Of a stretch of DNA of 21,197 nt, positions 1 to 7,350 are shown in pieces. Source of the stretch: an uncultured Collinsella sp. (lineage in GTDB: Bacteria; Actinomycetota; Coriobacteriia; Coriobacteriales; Coriobacteriaceae). Every line of letters begins with the position of its first letter. Position 1 is the first letter of the stretch. Below the pieces are notes generated by a model. The model had not been told where the DNA came from. It saw nothing but the letters and a program-made list of their open reading frames with translations, and searched no databases. The stretch spans positions 1-21,197 of the forward strand of contig CABQLK010000034.1 in the NCBI GenBank assembly GCA_902465015.1, given 5' to 3'. A program made the translations under genes and the position numbers.

Positions 1-55
1 AGCCCCTTGCGGCGTAGTTCTTATTTAAGACGTCCAAGTTTTGGGGTGCAGTTCA
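1..55. mobile_element. terminal end of an IS3-family (IS150-type) insertion sequence, partial
   Basis: Read from base 55 leftwards on the minus strand, the sequence begins TGAACTGCACCCC and continues AAAACTTGGAC. This closely resembles the terminal inverted repeat typical of IS150-group IS3 elements (TG-A-CTGCACCCC then a GTTGGAC-like block). The outer TG end faces right, so the element body lies left of the window and only its last 55 bases are present. No transposase reading frame can be assigned in so short a piece, and the other inverted repeat and the target duplication are out of view. The assignment is by recalled consensus only. Confidence 0.5.
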
Positions 56-91
56 ACGATCTGCCAGGGCCGCTTTTGTCTACGTTTTTGG

Positions 92-177
92 CCAGGTAAA
101 ACACCTTTGAGGCTTTACCTGGACGTAATCGTAGACTGCTATTCGGCATTTCCGGGGCTAGACAACCGCCTGGCCCC
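92..177. other. two hairpins between the IS end and the esterase gene
   Basis: Bases 92-100 (CCAGGTAAA) pair perfectly with 114-122 (TTTACCTGG). Bases 154-161 (GGGGCTAG) pair with 170-177 (CTGGCCCC) with one G-U pair. Both lie downstream of the minus-strand esterase stop at 231. Neither is followed by a clear T-run on either strand, so an intrinsic-terminator role is only possible. No convincing gene was found in 56-230; the two short reading frames there have no ribosome binding site or recognisable product. Confidence 0.35.
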
Positions 178-230
178 AATCGGTCATATAACCCTAGCCC
201 ACATTGAAATGCCATCGAAAAAGAAGCAGG

Positions 231-1781
231 CTATAGAGACTGGTCTCTCACCCACTCGATGAGTTCGGGAATCGCATAAGCGTATTGCCAGGTAAAGTTA
301 TGAGTGTTTCCACCCTGGACCGTCTTGTCGGTGCTATCGAGAGTTCCCTTCTCTACATGAAGGAAAACGACATGCGCCCCATCGGTCACCGCTTGTTTAC
401 AGGCCGAGGAGCAGACATCCGAGAGCTCGACCATAAGCTCATCGAGCGTCTTCTGGCTGCTAGCCGCCTTGGCTCCTTCCTGGTTACCCGAAGGGTTTTT
501 CTCTCCCGTTGCGTCGTAATCAACCCACAGGCCACTCGTATGTCCTTCGCCGTCATAGTTATAGGCGCAATTCAGCTGCTTCTCAACATAAGGAATTCCG
601 ATACTCGCGACACCCTTCTCGGGATCCGTCATGCCGCCATAGGAATTGGAATCGTCTTCAGAAACGAATATCACCATGGGCGTCTTGGCAATCGGAGTCA
701 TGTTGCCTTGCCCGGCAACGAGCATAAGCGCTGCAAAGGAATTGTCATCGGGATGCTTGGAGGCATATTCGATGAGGGCCATGCACCCGGCAGATTCGCC
801 CGTCCCGTAAATGCGATCCGGATCGATTGAGTAACCCTGGTCGATCAGGTCCTCGATTACATGCAGGCAAGTCTCGATATCGCAACAAGTTCCAGCGATC
901 GTCAGCACAAATTGTGACCCATCAGCCCAGGCAAGGGCTCCCAGACCTTGACGAAGATTCACCCTCACATCGCAGGTGGTTACCCCCGCATCCGGCAGGA
1001 AGAGCGTGATGGGGTATTTCTTTGCCTTGTCGTAGTCGTCAGGCTGTGCCAAGGCAAACGAAGCATGGAATCCAGTTTTGGGGTCATCGTAGGTCCCTGC
1101 AACAAACTTGTCTGCCTCGGAGTTGAGAACAGTCGAAGCCACGAGATATCGGGAGGATGTCTCGTCGCCTGTAAGCTTTTTACCTGCAGAATCCTTGAGA
1201 TCCTTTATTTGGGCGATTTTGACGCAACCGCTATCAAGGGATACGGGACCGTTTGAGCCTACGCACCCACGCGTCATCTGAAACATCAACGTCTGTGCGC
1301 CCGCATCTGCTGGATCGAGCTCGACGATGACGTACGTTCCCTTGCTTTTGCCCCCTTCATCACTCAGCTCGGCTTTGTCGTTTACATAGGCAGTGACAAT
1401 CGAGCGTCCCAAAACCGAGAAAGATCCCAGCCCCTTTTCCTGAGCCTGTTGACCGATGCCGCCATGTCCGGGATCAACCGAAGACGCATCGACATCCACG
1501 TCGTATTCAATCGCCACGCCGACAATCTTCTCTCCGATTGCATATGTTTTCGCAAGTGCAGAAACAGAGATAACGTGCTCGTAGAATTCGCTAACGTCGC
1601 TATCCGTGCCACCCGATTTGCCGTCGCTATCAACCTTCAGTGCATCATCCTTGCCGGCAGCCACGCTTCCCGCGCCGCTTTCGCTTCCAGACGCGCAGCC
1701 AACAAGCATAGAGGCGGTGCCCGCCAGCATTGTGGCCCCACCGGCCGTTAAAAAGCTTCGCCGACTCATTTCGAAAGCCAT
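231..1781 (-). CDS. Tat-exported lipoprotein, alpha/beta-hydrolase esterase/peptidase
   Basis: A 516-residue protein, probably an exported esterase anchored to the outer face of the membrane. Residues 6-29 form a signal with a twin-arginine motif (SRRSFL), a hydrophobic stretch and a lipobox LVGC with Cys29 as the lipidation site. A low-complexity Ser/Gly/Asp linker follows to about residue 62. Residues about 63-230 look like the beta-rich N-terminal domain seen in EstA-type and predicted-peptidase (COG4099-like) esterases. Residues about 235-516 form the hydrolase domain, with nucleophile Ser330 in GESAG, a candidate acid at Asp376/377 (SEDDS) and a candidate His494 (GNTHNF). The ATG at 1781 has only a weak upstream GGGG; a second ATG four codons later (1769) would still keep the Tat signal. 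Substrate is unknown: the family includes feruloyl/acetyl esterases and PHB-depolymerase-like enzymes. It lies downstream of the bile salt hydrolase gene but a terminator separates them. Confidence 0.8.
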   Translation of the reverse strand: MAFEMSRRSFLTAGGATMLAGTASMLVGCASGSESGAGSVAAGKDDALKVDSDGKSGGTDSDVSEFYEHVISVSALAKTYAIGEKIVGVAIEYDVDVDASSVDPGHGGIGQQAQEKGLGSFSVLGRSIVTAYVNDKAELSDEGGKSKGTYVIVELDPADAGAQTLMFQMTRGCVGSNGPVSLDSGCVKIAQIKDLKDSAGKKLTGDETSSRYLVASTVLNSEADKFVAGTYDDPKTGFHASFALAQPDDYDKAKKYPITLFLPDAGVTTCDVRVNLRQGLGALAWADGSQFVLTIAGTCCDIETCLHVIEDLIDQGYSIDPDRIYGTGESAGCMALIEYASKHPDDNSFAALMLVAGQGNMTPIAKTPMVIFVSEDDSNSYGGMTDPEKGVASIGIPYVEKQLNCAYNYDGEGHTSGLWVDYDATGEKNPSGNQEGAKAASSQKTLDELMVELSDVCSSACKQAVTDGAHVVFLHVEKGTLDSTDKTVQGGNTHNFTWQYAYAIPELIEWVRDQSL

Positions 1782-2074
1782 TTTTATTGCCCCGTTCCCC
1801 AGCCCGCTTCTGACTGGATTTTCAGCATTTCTAATCAGAAATTAACGAAACGGAGTCCGTGCCTTCGAAGCGCCAAAACAGGGAATCCGTTGATGCCAGA
1901 TGCCCGGCGCGCCGCTCGGAAGTAAAACTAAAGAAATTTTATATAATCTAAATGAGCCAATCGATTCGCTTTTGAACGGCTATTATTCCAAAGATGAATT
2001 GAAGCTACCGTTTGTTTAATATATCTTGACAAAGTCATCGGCATCATGTTTGCCTTCAACTTCTGATCTACCAA
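1782..2074. other. AT-rich intergenic region upstream of the esterase gene
   Basis: This 293-base stretch is markedly AT-rich between about 1920 and 2035 and holds no credible gene. It should contain the promoter of the minus-strand esterase gene. A perfect dyad lies at 1827-1842 (ATTTCT-AATC-AGAAAT), 46 bases before the ATG, and could be an operator. TATA-like runs occur at 1938-1946, but no -35/-10 pair with good spacing could be fixed on the minus strand. Confidence 0.4.
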
Positions 2075-2111
2075 GCGGCCCTGCGCCTCACGAGAGACGC
2101 AGGGCCGCTTT
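2075..2111 (-). terminator. intrinsic terminator after the bile salt hydrolase gene
   Basis: An 11-bp perfect GC-rich stem, GCGGCCCTGCG (2075-2085) with CGCAGGGCCGC (2098-2108), lies 24 bases beyond the minus-strand stop at 2133. The T-tract is short on both strands, so it may be an imperfect or bidirectional terminator. It separates this gene from the downstream esterase. Confidence 0.65.
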
Positions 2112-2132
2112 GCATTGCAGTAAAGCTAACGG

Positions 2133-3098
2133 CTACGAACGGCGCGGCTCGGGAACCACGAGCCTATCGGGGCTCGCGCCCTCGGCATCCATCAGGCTCA
2201 CGTAGCGAATCGACGGATCCCCATACATCGCGTAGTAATAATTGCCCGTGCGCGCGCTAAAGCATCCGGTGTAGATAGTCTTCTCGAACTTGCCATCGCC
2301 CATCCTGGACGCTCCCTCGATCATCACCACGCCCTCGAGCGAGCGGAACATGCGAACGACGTTTTCGGTCTCGCTCTCCTTTTGTGGGTAATTGGCATTG
2401 AGGTACGCCGCCTTTACAAAACGGCTCGGCGAATAGCAATCGCCCGGAATGCCGCGCATGCCGGCACCGGCTCCATAGGGCTTAAGCTCGGCGCCACGCC
2501 ATGTCGCCGTCTGCGGAAAATCGCTTGTGGCCGTGATATAGGTGCGCAGGTTTTCCATGTGCCACGGGAAAGTCGGCTGATTGGCAAGGGTGTCGACCGG
2601 ATTGTCGTATACATGCAGGCCGTCAGCCATCATCTCGACCACGATGCTGCGCTGGCTGTCGCCGATAATCCAATGGAGCAGCGACACGCCCAGCCCCTCT
2701 CCGGCAGATTTGGCGACAATCACCGTGTCGCGCAGCGCGGCCTCGACCTCATCGACCGTCGAGAACGTCGCTGCCACCCACAGGGGAAACTCATAGGCCG
2801 CGATATTGTTCTTGCCGTCGACAGGGCCCTCGGCATACTCGGCATAACCCGGGAAATTGAGACCTGCCACGGCGAGGCCCGCATCGTTGCCGCAGTCGAA
2901 GAACATAGGGTAGTTCTCGTAATCGATGCACATACCGATTACCGCGTGCGCCGCCGACGCATCGTCGATAAACGAATACGGGACGTGGAACCCGCGCGGC
3001 ATCACGCGAACCTGTTGGCCGTAGTCAAAGCTCCAGTCTAGGTTGCGGCCTAGATACATGTGACCAGAATTATCGGTAAATCGAATACTCGTACACAT
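2133..3098 (-). CDS. bsh: bile salt hydrolase (choloylglycine hydrolase family)
   Basis: A 321-residue Ntn-hydrolase that would cleave the amide bond of glycine- or taurine-conjugated bile acids (EC 3.5.1.24). The start is placed at 3098 because AGGAGG lies just upstream and because the nucleophile must become the N-terminal residue: the product begins Met-Cys, so removing Met exposes Cys2. The family's other active-site residues are visible: Arg18 and Asp21 in GRNLDW, Asn81 in AGLNFPG, Asn173 in ANQPTF and Arg226 in SPSRFVKAAY. These positions and the length match bile salt hydrolases well and penicillin V acylases less well. There is no signal peptide, so it acts in the cytoplasm. It is probably monocistronic, with terminators on both sides. 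Bile salt hydrolases are known from Collinsella and many other gut bacteria. Preference for glyco- versus tauro-conjugates cannot be read from the sequence. Confidence 0.93.
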   Translation of the reverse strand: MCTSIRFTDNSGHMYLGRNLDWSFDYGQQVRVMPRGFHVPYSFIDDASAAHAVIGMCIDYENYPMFFDCGNDAGLAVAGLNFPGYAEYAEGPVDGKNNIAAYEFPLWVAATFSTVDEVEAALRDTVIVAKSAGEGLGVSLLHWIIGDSQRSIVVEMMADGLHVYDNPVDTLANQPTFPWHMENLRTYITATSDFPQTATWRGAELKPYGAGAGMRGIPGDCYSPSRFVKAAYLNANYPQKESETENVVRMFRSLEGVVMIEGASRMGDGKFEKTIYTGCFSARTGNYYYAMYGDPSIRYVSLMDAEGASPDRLVVPEPRRS

Positions 3099-3161
3099 AG
3101 CGCCTCCTAGCTTTACGTTCCTGCTAAGGTTATTGTCTCCAAACAAAAAGGCGCTAAACAC

Positions 3162-3197
3162 AAAAGCCCGGACATGACAACAATGTCACGCCCGGAC
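3162..3197 (-). terminator. intrinsic terminator after the deformylase-like gene
   Basis: On the minus strand a 14-bp stem (arms 3197-3184 and 3179-3166, three G-U pairs, four-base loop) is followed directly by TTTTGTGTTT. It lies 33 bases past the stop at 3230 and so closes the deformylase-like transcript before the bile salt hydrolase gene. Confidence 0.85.
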
Positions 3198-3229
3198 CAA
3201 AAGAGACGAAGTGCGGTGCTTTGGTCCCC

Positions 3230-3649
3230 TTAGACCAACTTTCCAAGACAATGATCGATCATATGCTGGATCATCTGTGCCTCAAAGCCCGCGTAGTCGC
3301 GGCGGCACTCCTTCATCTTGCCGTCGACGATCTGATCAAAGGCAACCTTGCACTTGATATAGCGCGTGGACTTGGTGACCTCCTCGTGCGTCAGGCAGCT
3401 CTCCTCCATCTTGCTGGCGCCCAGGCCAAACACCAGACGGGGGTTGTAGAGCACGTGGGGCTCGCCGGCATCGTCCAGGTAGACGCAAACCTTCTTGGTA
3501 ACGCCAATCTGGTTAGCGGCCAAGCAGCCGGCATCGTCGAGCGACTTGATGGTATCGATCAGGTCCTGAGCAACCGACTCGTCCTCGACGGTCGCAACCT
3601 CGCAACGCTGAGACAGGATAGCCTCGTCGCGGCAGAGCTCTTTAATCAT
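3230..3649 (-). CDS. peptide deformylase-like protein with altered HExxH motif
   Basis: A 139-residue member of the peptide deformylase fold; the family removes the formyl group from new N-terminal formyl-methionine using a metal ion. The start at 3649 is preferred over the ATG at 3661 because GGAGG lies six bases before it. Motif I is present as AGCLAANQ (41-47). Motif II is ESCLT rather than EGCLS, with metal ligand Cys85. Motif III is QHMIDH: both His ligands (129, 133) are kept, but the catalytic Glu between them is Met130. The protein is also shorter than classical enzymes of 150-190 residues. It could still bind metal, but ordinary deformylase chemistry would be impaired, so a specialised or non-catalytic role is possible. 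On the minus strand, TATACT (3688-3683) may be the -10 box. The gene is divergent from the purine permease. Confidence 0.8.
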   Translation of the reverse strand: MIKELCRDEAILSQRCEVATVEDESVAQDLIDTIKSLDDAGCLAANQIGVTKKVCVYLDDAGEPHVLYNPRLVFGLGASKMEESCLTHEEVTKSTRYIKCKVAFDQIVDGKMKECRRDYAGFEAQMIQHMIDHCLGKLV

Positions 3650-3842
3650 ACGTTCCTCCATAGGGGTCGTTGTAACTGCTTAAGTATACGGTACCCACTC
3701 ATTTTCATGCGAAAAATACCGTCCGTCTGCTACAAAGCGCCGAACATCAACATGCGAGGAACAACAGCGTCGTAAAGGGGCTATAGTGAGTGAGTTCGTG
3801 TCAATCGGCCTAAACTCGGGGCCGAACAAGGAAAGGGTATGC

Positions 3843-5153
3843 ATGGACGAACTATTTCACGTCAGCGAGCGCAAGTCCACAATCGGGACCGAACTCCGCG
3901 CTGGACTGACAACATTCCTGGCGATGGCCTACATCATCGCCGTCAACCCCGCGGTGCTCTCGGGCGCTGGCATCGATGCGGGAGCGCTCGCCTGCGCCAC
4001 CTGCCTGGGCGCCGGCATCATGACCATCTGCATGGGCATCTTCGCCAACCGCCCGCTCGCCTGCGCGTCGGGCTTAGGCGTCAACGCGATGATCGCTGGA
4101 ATCACCACCACCGTCTGCGGCGGTGACTGGCACGTGGCCATGAGCGTCATCTTCCTTGAGGGCGTCGTCATCTTGCTGCTCGTGCTTTGTGGCCTGCGCG
4201 AGGCCATCATGGACGCCATCCCGGTTGTCCTGCGTCACGCCATCTCGGTGGGTCTGGGCCTGTTCATCGCCATGATTGGCCTGTGCGATGCCGGCATTAT
4301 CACCGCCGGCGCCGGTACACTCGTCGGTCTGGGCGACATCACCTCCCCCACCTTCATCGTCGGCATCATCTCCATCCTGGTGACGGTCGCCCTCGCCTGC
4401 CGCAACGTCCCCGGCTCGCTGCTCATCGGCATCGTCGTCGCCGTCATCGCCGGTATCCCCCTAGGTGTGACCCATGCTCCGACCGGTATCATTGCCCCGC
4501 TCGACTTCTCGAGCATCGGTGGCCCCATCGCCGACGCCGGCGGCGTGCCCGCCATCGTCAAGGTCCTTACCGACCCCACGCTCCTCGTCATCTCGTTCTC
4601 GCTGCTCATGAGTGACTTCTTCGACACCATGGGCACCGCGATGGCCGTGGCCAAGCAGGGCGAGTTCCTCACCGACGACGGCAACGTCGAGAATATCAAG
4701 GAGATCCTGATCGTCGACTCCGCCGCCGCTGCTGTGGGCGGTTTTATGGGCGTCTCCTCCATCACCACCTTCGTCGAGTCCACCTCTGGCGCTGCCGACG
4801 GTGGCCGCACGGGCCTCACCTCCGTCACCACCGGCGTGCTGTTCATTCTCGCCGCGTTCTTCTCCCCCATCGTCACCATCGTTTCCAGCGCCGCCACCTG
4901 CGGTGCTCTGGTCTACGTCGGCTACCTCATGATGAGCGAAGCCTCCGAGATCGACTGGTCCGACGTGTCGCAGGGTTTCCCGGCGTTCATGATTGTCGCC
5001 GGCGTGCCCTTCACCTACTCCATCTCTGCCGGCATTGGTCTGGGCTTTATCGCCTACGTGATCGTCGCGCTCTTTAAGGGCGAGGCCTCCAAGATCAAGC
5101 CGCTCATGTGGATCGCAGCCCTTGCCTTCCTCGTCTACTTCTTCGTGGCGTAA
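3843..5153 (+). CDS. AzgA/PbuG-type purine (guanine/hypoxanthine) permease, NCS2 superfamily
   Basis: A 436-residue inner-membrane transporter, expected to import guanine, hypoxanthine or adenine by proton symport. The N-terminus ELRAGLTTFLAMAYII followed by NP (17-36), the segment SDFFDTMGT (257-265) and the block GVSSITTF...GGRTGLTSV (303-328) are hallmark AzgA-family sequences. Hydrophobic segments fill most of the protein, and the length is typical of the family. The ATG at 3843 is chosen because AAGGAAAGG precedes it. A longer frame opening with GTG at 3786 overlaps a possible -10 box (TATAGT, 3782-3787) and has no ribosome binding site. The leader has a small hairpin (TCGGCC 3805-3810 with GGCCGA 3820-3825) but no recognisable purine riboswitch. 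A strong terminator follows at 5183. The exact substrate is inferred from the family. Confidence 0.9.
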   Translation: MDELFHVSERKSTIGTELRAGLTTFLAMAYIIAVNPAVLSGAGIDAGALACATCLGAGIMTICMGIFANRPLACASGLGVNAMIAGITTTVCGGDWHVAMSVIFLEGVVILLLVLCGLREAIMDAIPVVLRHAISVGLGLFIAMIGLCDAGIITAGAGTLVGLGDITSPTFIVGIISILVTVALACRNVPGSLLIGIVVAVIAGIPLGVTHAPTGIIAPLDFSSIGGPIADAGGVPAIVKVLTDPTLLVISFSLLMSDFFDTMGTAMAVAKQGEFLTDDGNVENIKEILIVDSAAAAVGGFMGVSSITTFVESTSGAADGGRTGLTSVTTGVLFILAAFFSPIVTIVSSAATCGALVYVGYLMMSEASEIDWSDVSQGFPAFMIVAGVPFTYSISAGIGLGFIAYVIVALFKGEASKIKPLMWIAALAFLVYFFVA

Positions 5154-5182
5154 CGGCATAGTCTGCTAAAGCAGAACATCAA

Positions 5183-5221
5183 GGCGCGGAGTCGCATCGA
5201 GCGGCTCCGCGCCTTTCTTTT
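5183..5221 (+). terminator. intrinsic terminator after the purine permease gene
   Basis: A 12-bp stem with one G-U pair (GGCGCGGAGTCG, 5183-5194, with CGGCTCCGCGCC, 5202-5213) is followed by TTTCTTTT. It lies 30 bases past the permease stop. Confidence 0.92.
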
Positions 5222-5290
5222 AGCGTCTGCCCCCGCGCCAGCGTGCGACAATTGAGGCTGTCAATATCACAACACCGAGAGAAGCCTGCC

Positions 5291-5956
5291 TTGGAAGCGC
5301 ATCATAAGCAGATAACCGTTTACTCAGAGTGTGCGGAAGGCGCGCCCGTCATTTACCTCCCCGTGGTTATGGGCGACAGTAGTGAAGTCTACGAGCGCTG
5401 CCGAGAGCTCGACTGCCCGTCATTCACCCTTGTCGCCATTGGAGGGCTCGATTGGAATCACGAGCTGAGCCCCTGGGAATGTGAGGGAACTATACGAGAT
5501 GCCGAGCCCTTTGGTGGACAGGCTGCTGGTTTTCTTGACGAGTTGTTGAAGCAGATAATCCCAGAGGCCGAATCATCACTTCTCTGCCCGCCCACCTGGC
5601 GCGGCATTGCCGGCTACTCGTTGGCGGGTCTTTTTTCACTGTGGGCACTTTGGCAAACAGATGTCTTTGAGCGCGCGGCGAGTGCATCGGGGTCGCTGTG
5701 GTTCCCCGGCTTTATCGACTACGCGCGCGAGCGCACGATGACAGCCACGCCCGACGCCGCCTATCTGTCGCTCGGTAAAAAGGAAACCAAGACGCCCAAC
5801 CGCATGATGCGGCACGTACTCGACGATACGCGTGCGATGGAAGAGCTGTTTATCGAGCGTGACATTCCAACAACGCTGGAGCTCAACCCCGGCAATCACT
5901 TTGCCCAAACTGACCTGCGCATGGCGCGCGGCATCCACTGGATACTGGCGCATTAA
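5291..5956 (+). CDS. Fes/IroE-like alpha/beta-hydrolase (putative esterase)
   Basis: A predicted cytoplasmic hydrolase of 221 residues from the proposed TTG start, or 237 from an in-frame GTG at 5243. TTG 5291 is preferred because GAGAGAAG lies six bases before it, whereas no ribosome binding site precedes the GTG. The nucleophile elbow is GYSLAG with Ser110. The segment SASGSLWFPGF after it is typical of the enterochelin-esterase/esterase-D group. The C-terminal NPGNHF carries the candidate catalytic His203. No signal peptide is seen. No siderophore genes are nearby, so ferric-siderophore hydrolysis is not supported by context and the substrate remains open. The permease terminator separates it from the gene before; it converges with the MetE-like gene. 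Confidence 0.8.
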   Translation: MEAHHKQITVYSECAEGAPVIYLPVVMGDSSEVYERCRELDCPSFTLVAIGGLDWNHELSPWECEGTIRDAEPFGGQAAGFLDELLKQIIPEAESSLLCPPTWRGIAGYSLAGLFSLWALWQTDVFERAASASGSLWFPGFIDYARERTMTATPDAAYLSLGKKETKTPNRMMRHVLDDTRAMEELFIERDIPTTLELNPGNHFAQTDLRMARGIHWILAH

Positions 5957-6061
5957 AAATAGCGATCAGGCATATCGGATAACCTGCCCGAACGATACGA
6001 TCCGAACCATTGTACGTGATACGTCATGTCTCGCGCGCGCCGTCACCTGCAAACGGTAACG

Positions 6062-7195
6062 TTACTTCCAAACGCGCTCAGCAATGCGCTTGACCAGCGC
6101 GATCTTTGCCCACTGTTCGTCCTCGGTCAGCTTGTTGCCAATCTCACAGCTGGCAAAGCCGCACTGGGGCGACAGGTACAGGTTCTCGAGCGGCACATAC
6201 TTTGCGGCCTCGTGGATACGTTCGACGATGGCATCCTCGTCCTCGAGCTCAGCGGCCTTGGTGGTCACCAGTCCCAACACCACCTTCTTGCCGGGGGCAA
6301 CATACCTGAGCGGCTCAAAGCCACCGGCGCGCGGCGTATCGAACTCAAGGTAGAACGCATCGACATCCTCGTGCGCAAACAGGTACGGTGCAATGGGATC
6401 GTAACCACCCTCGAAGGCATACGTGGAGTGATAGTTGCCGCGGCACACATGCGTGTTGATAACCAGATCGTCGGGCTTGCCCGCGATGGCAGCATTGTTG
6501 AGCGCCACGCCCAGCTCGCTCACCTTTTGCAGGTCAACCGGGCTCATGCCAGTCTTGAACACAAAGTCCGTATCGCAATAGATGCCCCAGGTGCAGTCAT
6601 CAAATTGGATGTTGCGGCAGCCCGCGGCATACAGGTCGGCGATCACCGTGCGATAAGCGGCTGCAATGGCGTCGGCAAGTTCCTCATCGGTCTTGTAGAC
6701 GGCGCGCAGACTCTCCTGCTGTCCATCGCAGCGGTCGAGCGTAACCTCCGAGAACGTCTGGATCGGCGCCGGAATGGTTTGACGCGCGACCTGGCCCTCC
6801 CCCTCAAGCGCCTTGACAAACTTAAAATGCTCGACGAACGGGTGGTTCTTGCCGCTAATGGGACCGGTAACCACGGCGGTGTCGGCCGTCGTCTCCTCGT
6901 CATGGAACATATAACCCGTGCGTGAGGTGCGGCGCTCAATGCCGTTAAGGCCCCACATAAAATCGAGGTGCCAGTAGCTGCGGCGGAACTCGCCATCGGT
7001 GATCACCTGCAGGCCGGCGGCCTTCTGCTTGGCCACTAAGTCGCGGATGGCCTCGTCCTCGACGGCCTTAAGGCCGGAAGCGTCGAGTTTACCCGCGACA
7101 TAGGCGGCACGGGCATCCTTTACAGCCTGCGGACGAAGAAAACTGCCGACGATATCGGCACGAAACGGCGCGTTCGGTTGAATCGAAGTGCTCAT
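6062..7195 (-). CDS. cobalamin-independent methionine synthase-like protein (MetE C-terminal-domain family, YxjG/YxjH type)
   Basis: A 377-residue protein equivalent to the C-terminal, zinc-binding half of MetE. The family transfers methyl groups to homocysteine or a related thiol. The start at 7195 follows GGGAG with seven-base spacing; an ATG six codons earlier lacks this. Visible hallmarks are ADIVGSFLRP (13-22), DGEFRRSYW (67-75), IQFDDCTWG (196-204), zinc ligands His249 and Cys251 (THVC), Glu284 (LEFD) and Cys345 (SPQCGF). The N-terminal MetE domain that holds the polyglutamyl folate is absent, so the methyl donor may not be methyl-tetrahydrofolate; stand-alone proteins of this kind have been linked to S-methyl salvage. 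Its upstream region has two dyads and lies just after a LysR gene on the same strand, so LysR control is likely. Confidence 0.87.
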   Translation of the reverse strand: MSTSIQPNAPFRADIVGSFLRPQAVKDARAAYVAGKLDASGLKAVEDEAIRDLVAKQKAAGLQVITDGEFRRSYWHLDFMWGLNGIERRTSRTGYMFHDEETTADTAVVTGPISGKNHPFVEHFKFVKALEGEGQVARQTIPAPIQTFSEVTLDRCDGQQESLRAVYKTDEELADAIAAAYRTVIADLYAAGCRNIQFDDCTWGIYCDTDFVFKTGMSPVDLQKVSELGVALNNAAIAGKPDDLVINTHVCRGNYHSTYAFEGGYDPIAPYLFAHEDVDAFYLEFDTPRAGGFEPLRYVAPGKKVVLGLVTTKAAELEDEDAIVERIHEAAKYVPLENLYLSPQCGFASCEIGNKLTEDEQWAKIALVKRIAERVWK

Positions 7196-7235
7196 AGATA
7201 TCTCCCTTTGCATTGGTTGCTTTACTGGGACAGAG

Positions 7236-7249
7236 TATGAGCGCTCATA
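7236..7249. promoter_or_regulatory. perfect 14-bp palindrome upstream of the MetE-like gene
   Basis: TATGAGCGCTCATA is a perfect palindrome centred 48 bases upstream of the MetE-like start codon. It is separate from the LysR-type dyad at 7282-7304. A role as an operator for a dimeric regulator is an inference from symmetry and position. Confidence 0.45.
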
Positions 7250-7281
7250 TGGTCATCGTAAAATATACGTTTATAACAGTT

Positions 7282-7304
7282 TGATATAGATGCTTCCTAT
7301 ATCA
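7282..7304. promoter_or_regulatory. candidate LysR-type binding site (T-N11-A dyad)
   Basis: TGATATAG and CTATATCA form an 8-bp perfect inverted repeat with a seven-base spacer. Its core, ATAG-N7-CTAT, has the T-N11-A geometry of LysR-family recognition sites. It lies between the end of the LysR gene and the MetE-like gene, 87 bases before the latter's start codon, where an activator would bind. TATAAA- and TATATT-like sequences on the minus strand just downstream could be the -10 box. Confidence 0.55.
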
Positions 7305-7350
7305 GTCTGGACTGTCATAAAGAGACTTGAACCGTGCGGAGCACAGCAGC

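Noticed and set aside
3786..3842. GTG start giving a longer permease
   Set aside because: No ribosome binding site, overlaps a likely -10 box, and the extra residues are not part of the AzgA family; ATG 3843 is better.
4461..5159. 232-residue minus-strand reading frame rich in Gly, Asp and Glu
   Set aside because: Shadow of the purine permease gene on the other strand; low-complexity composition and no recognisable domain.
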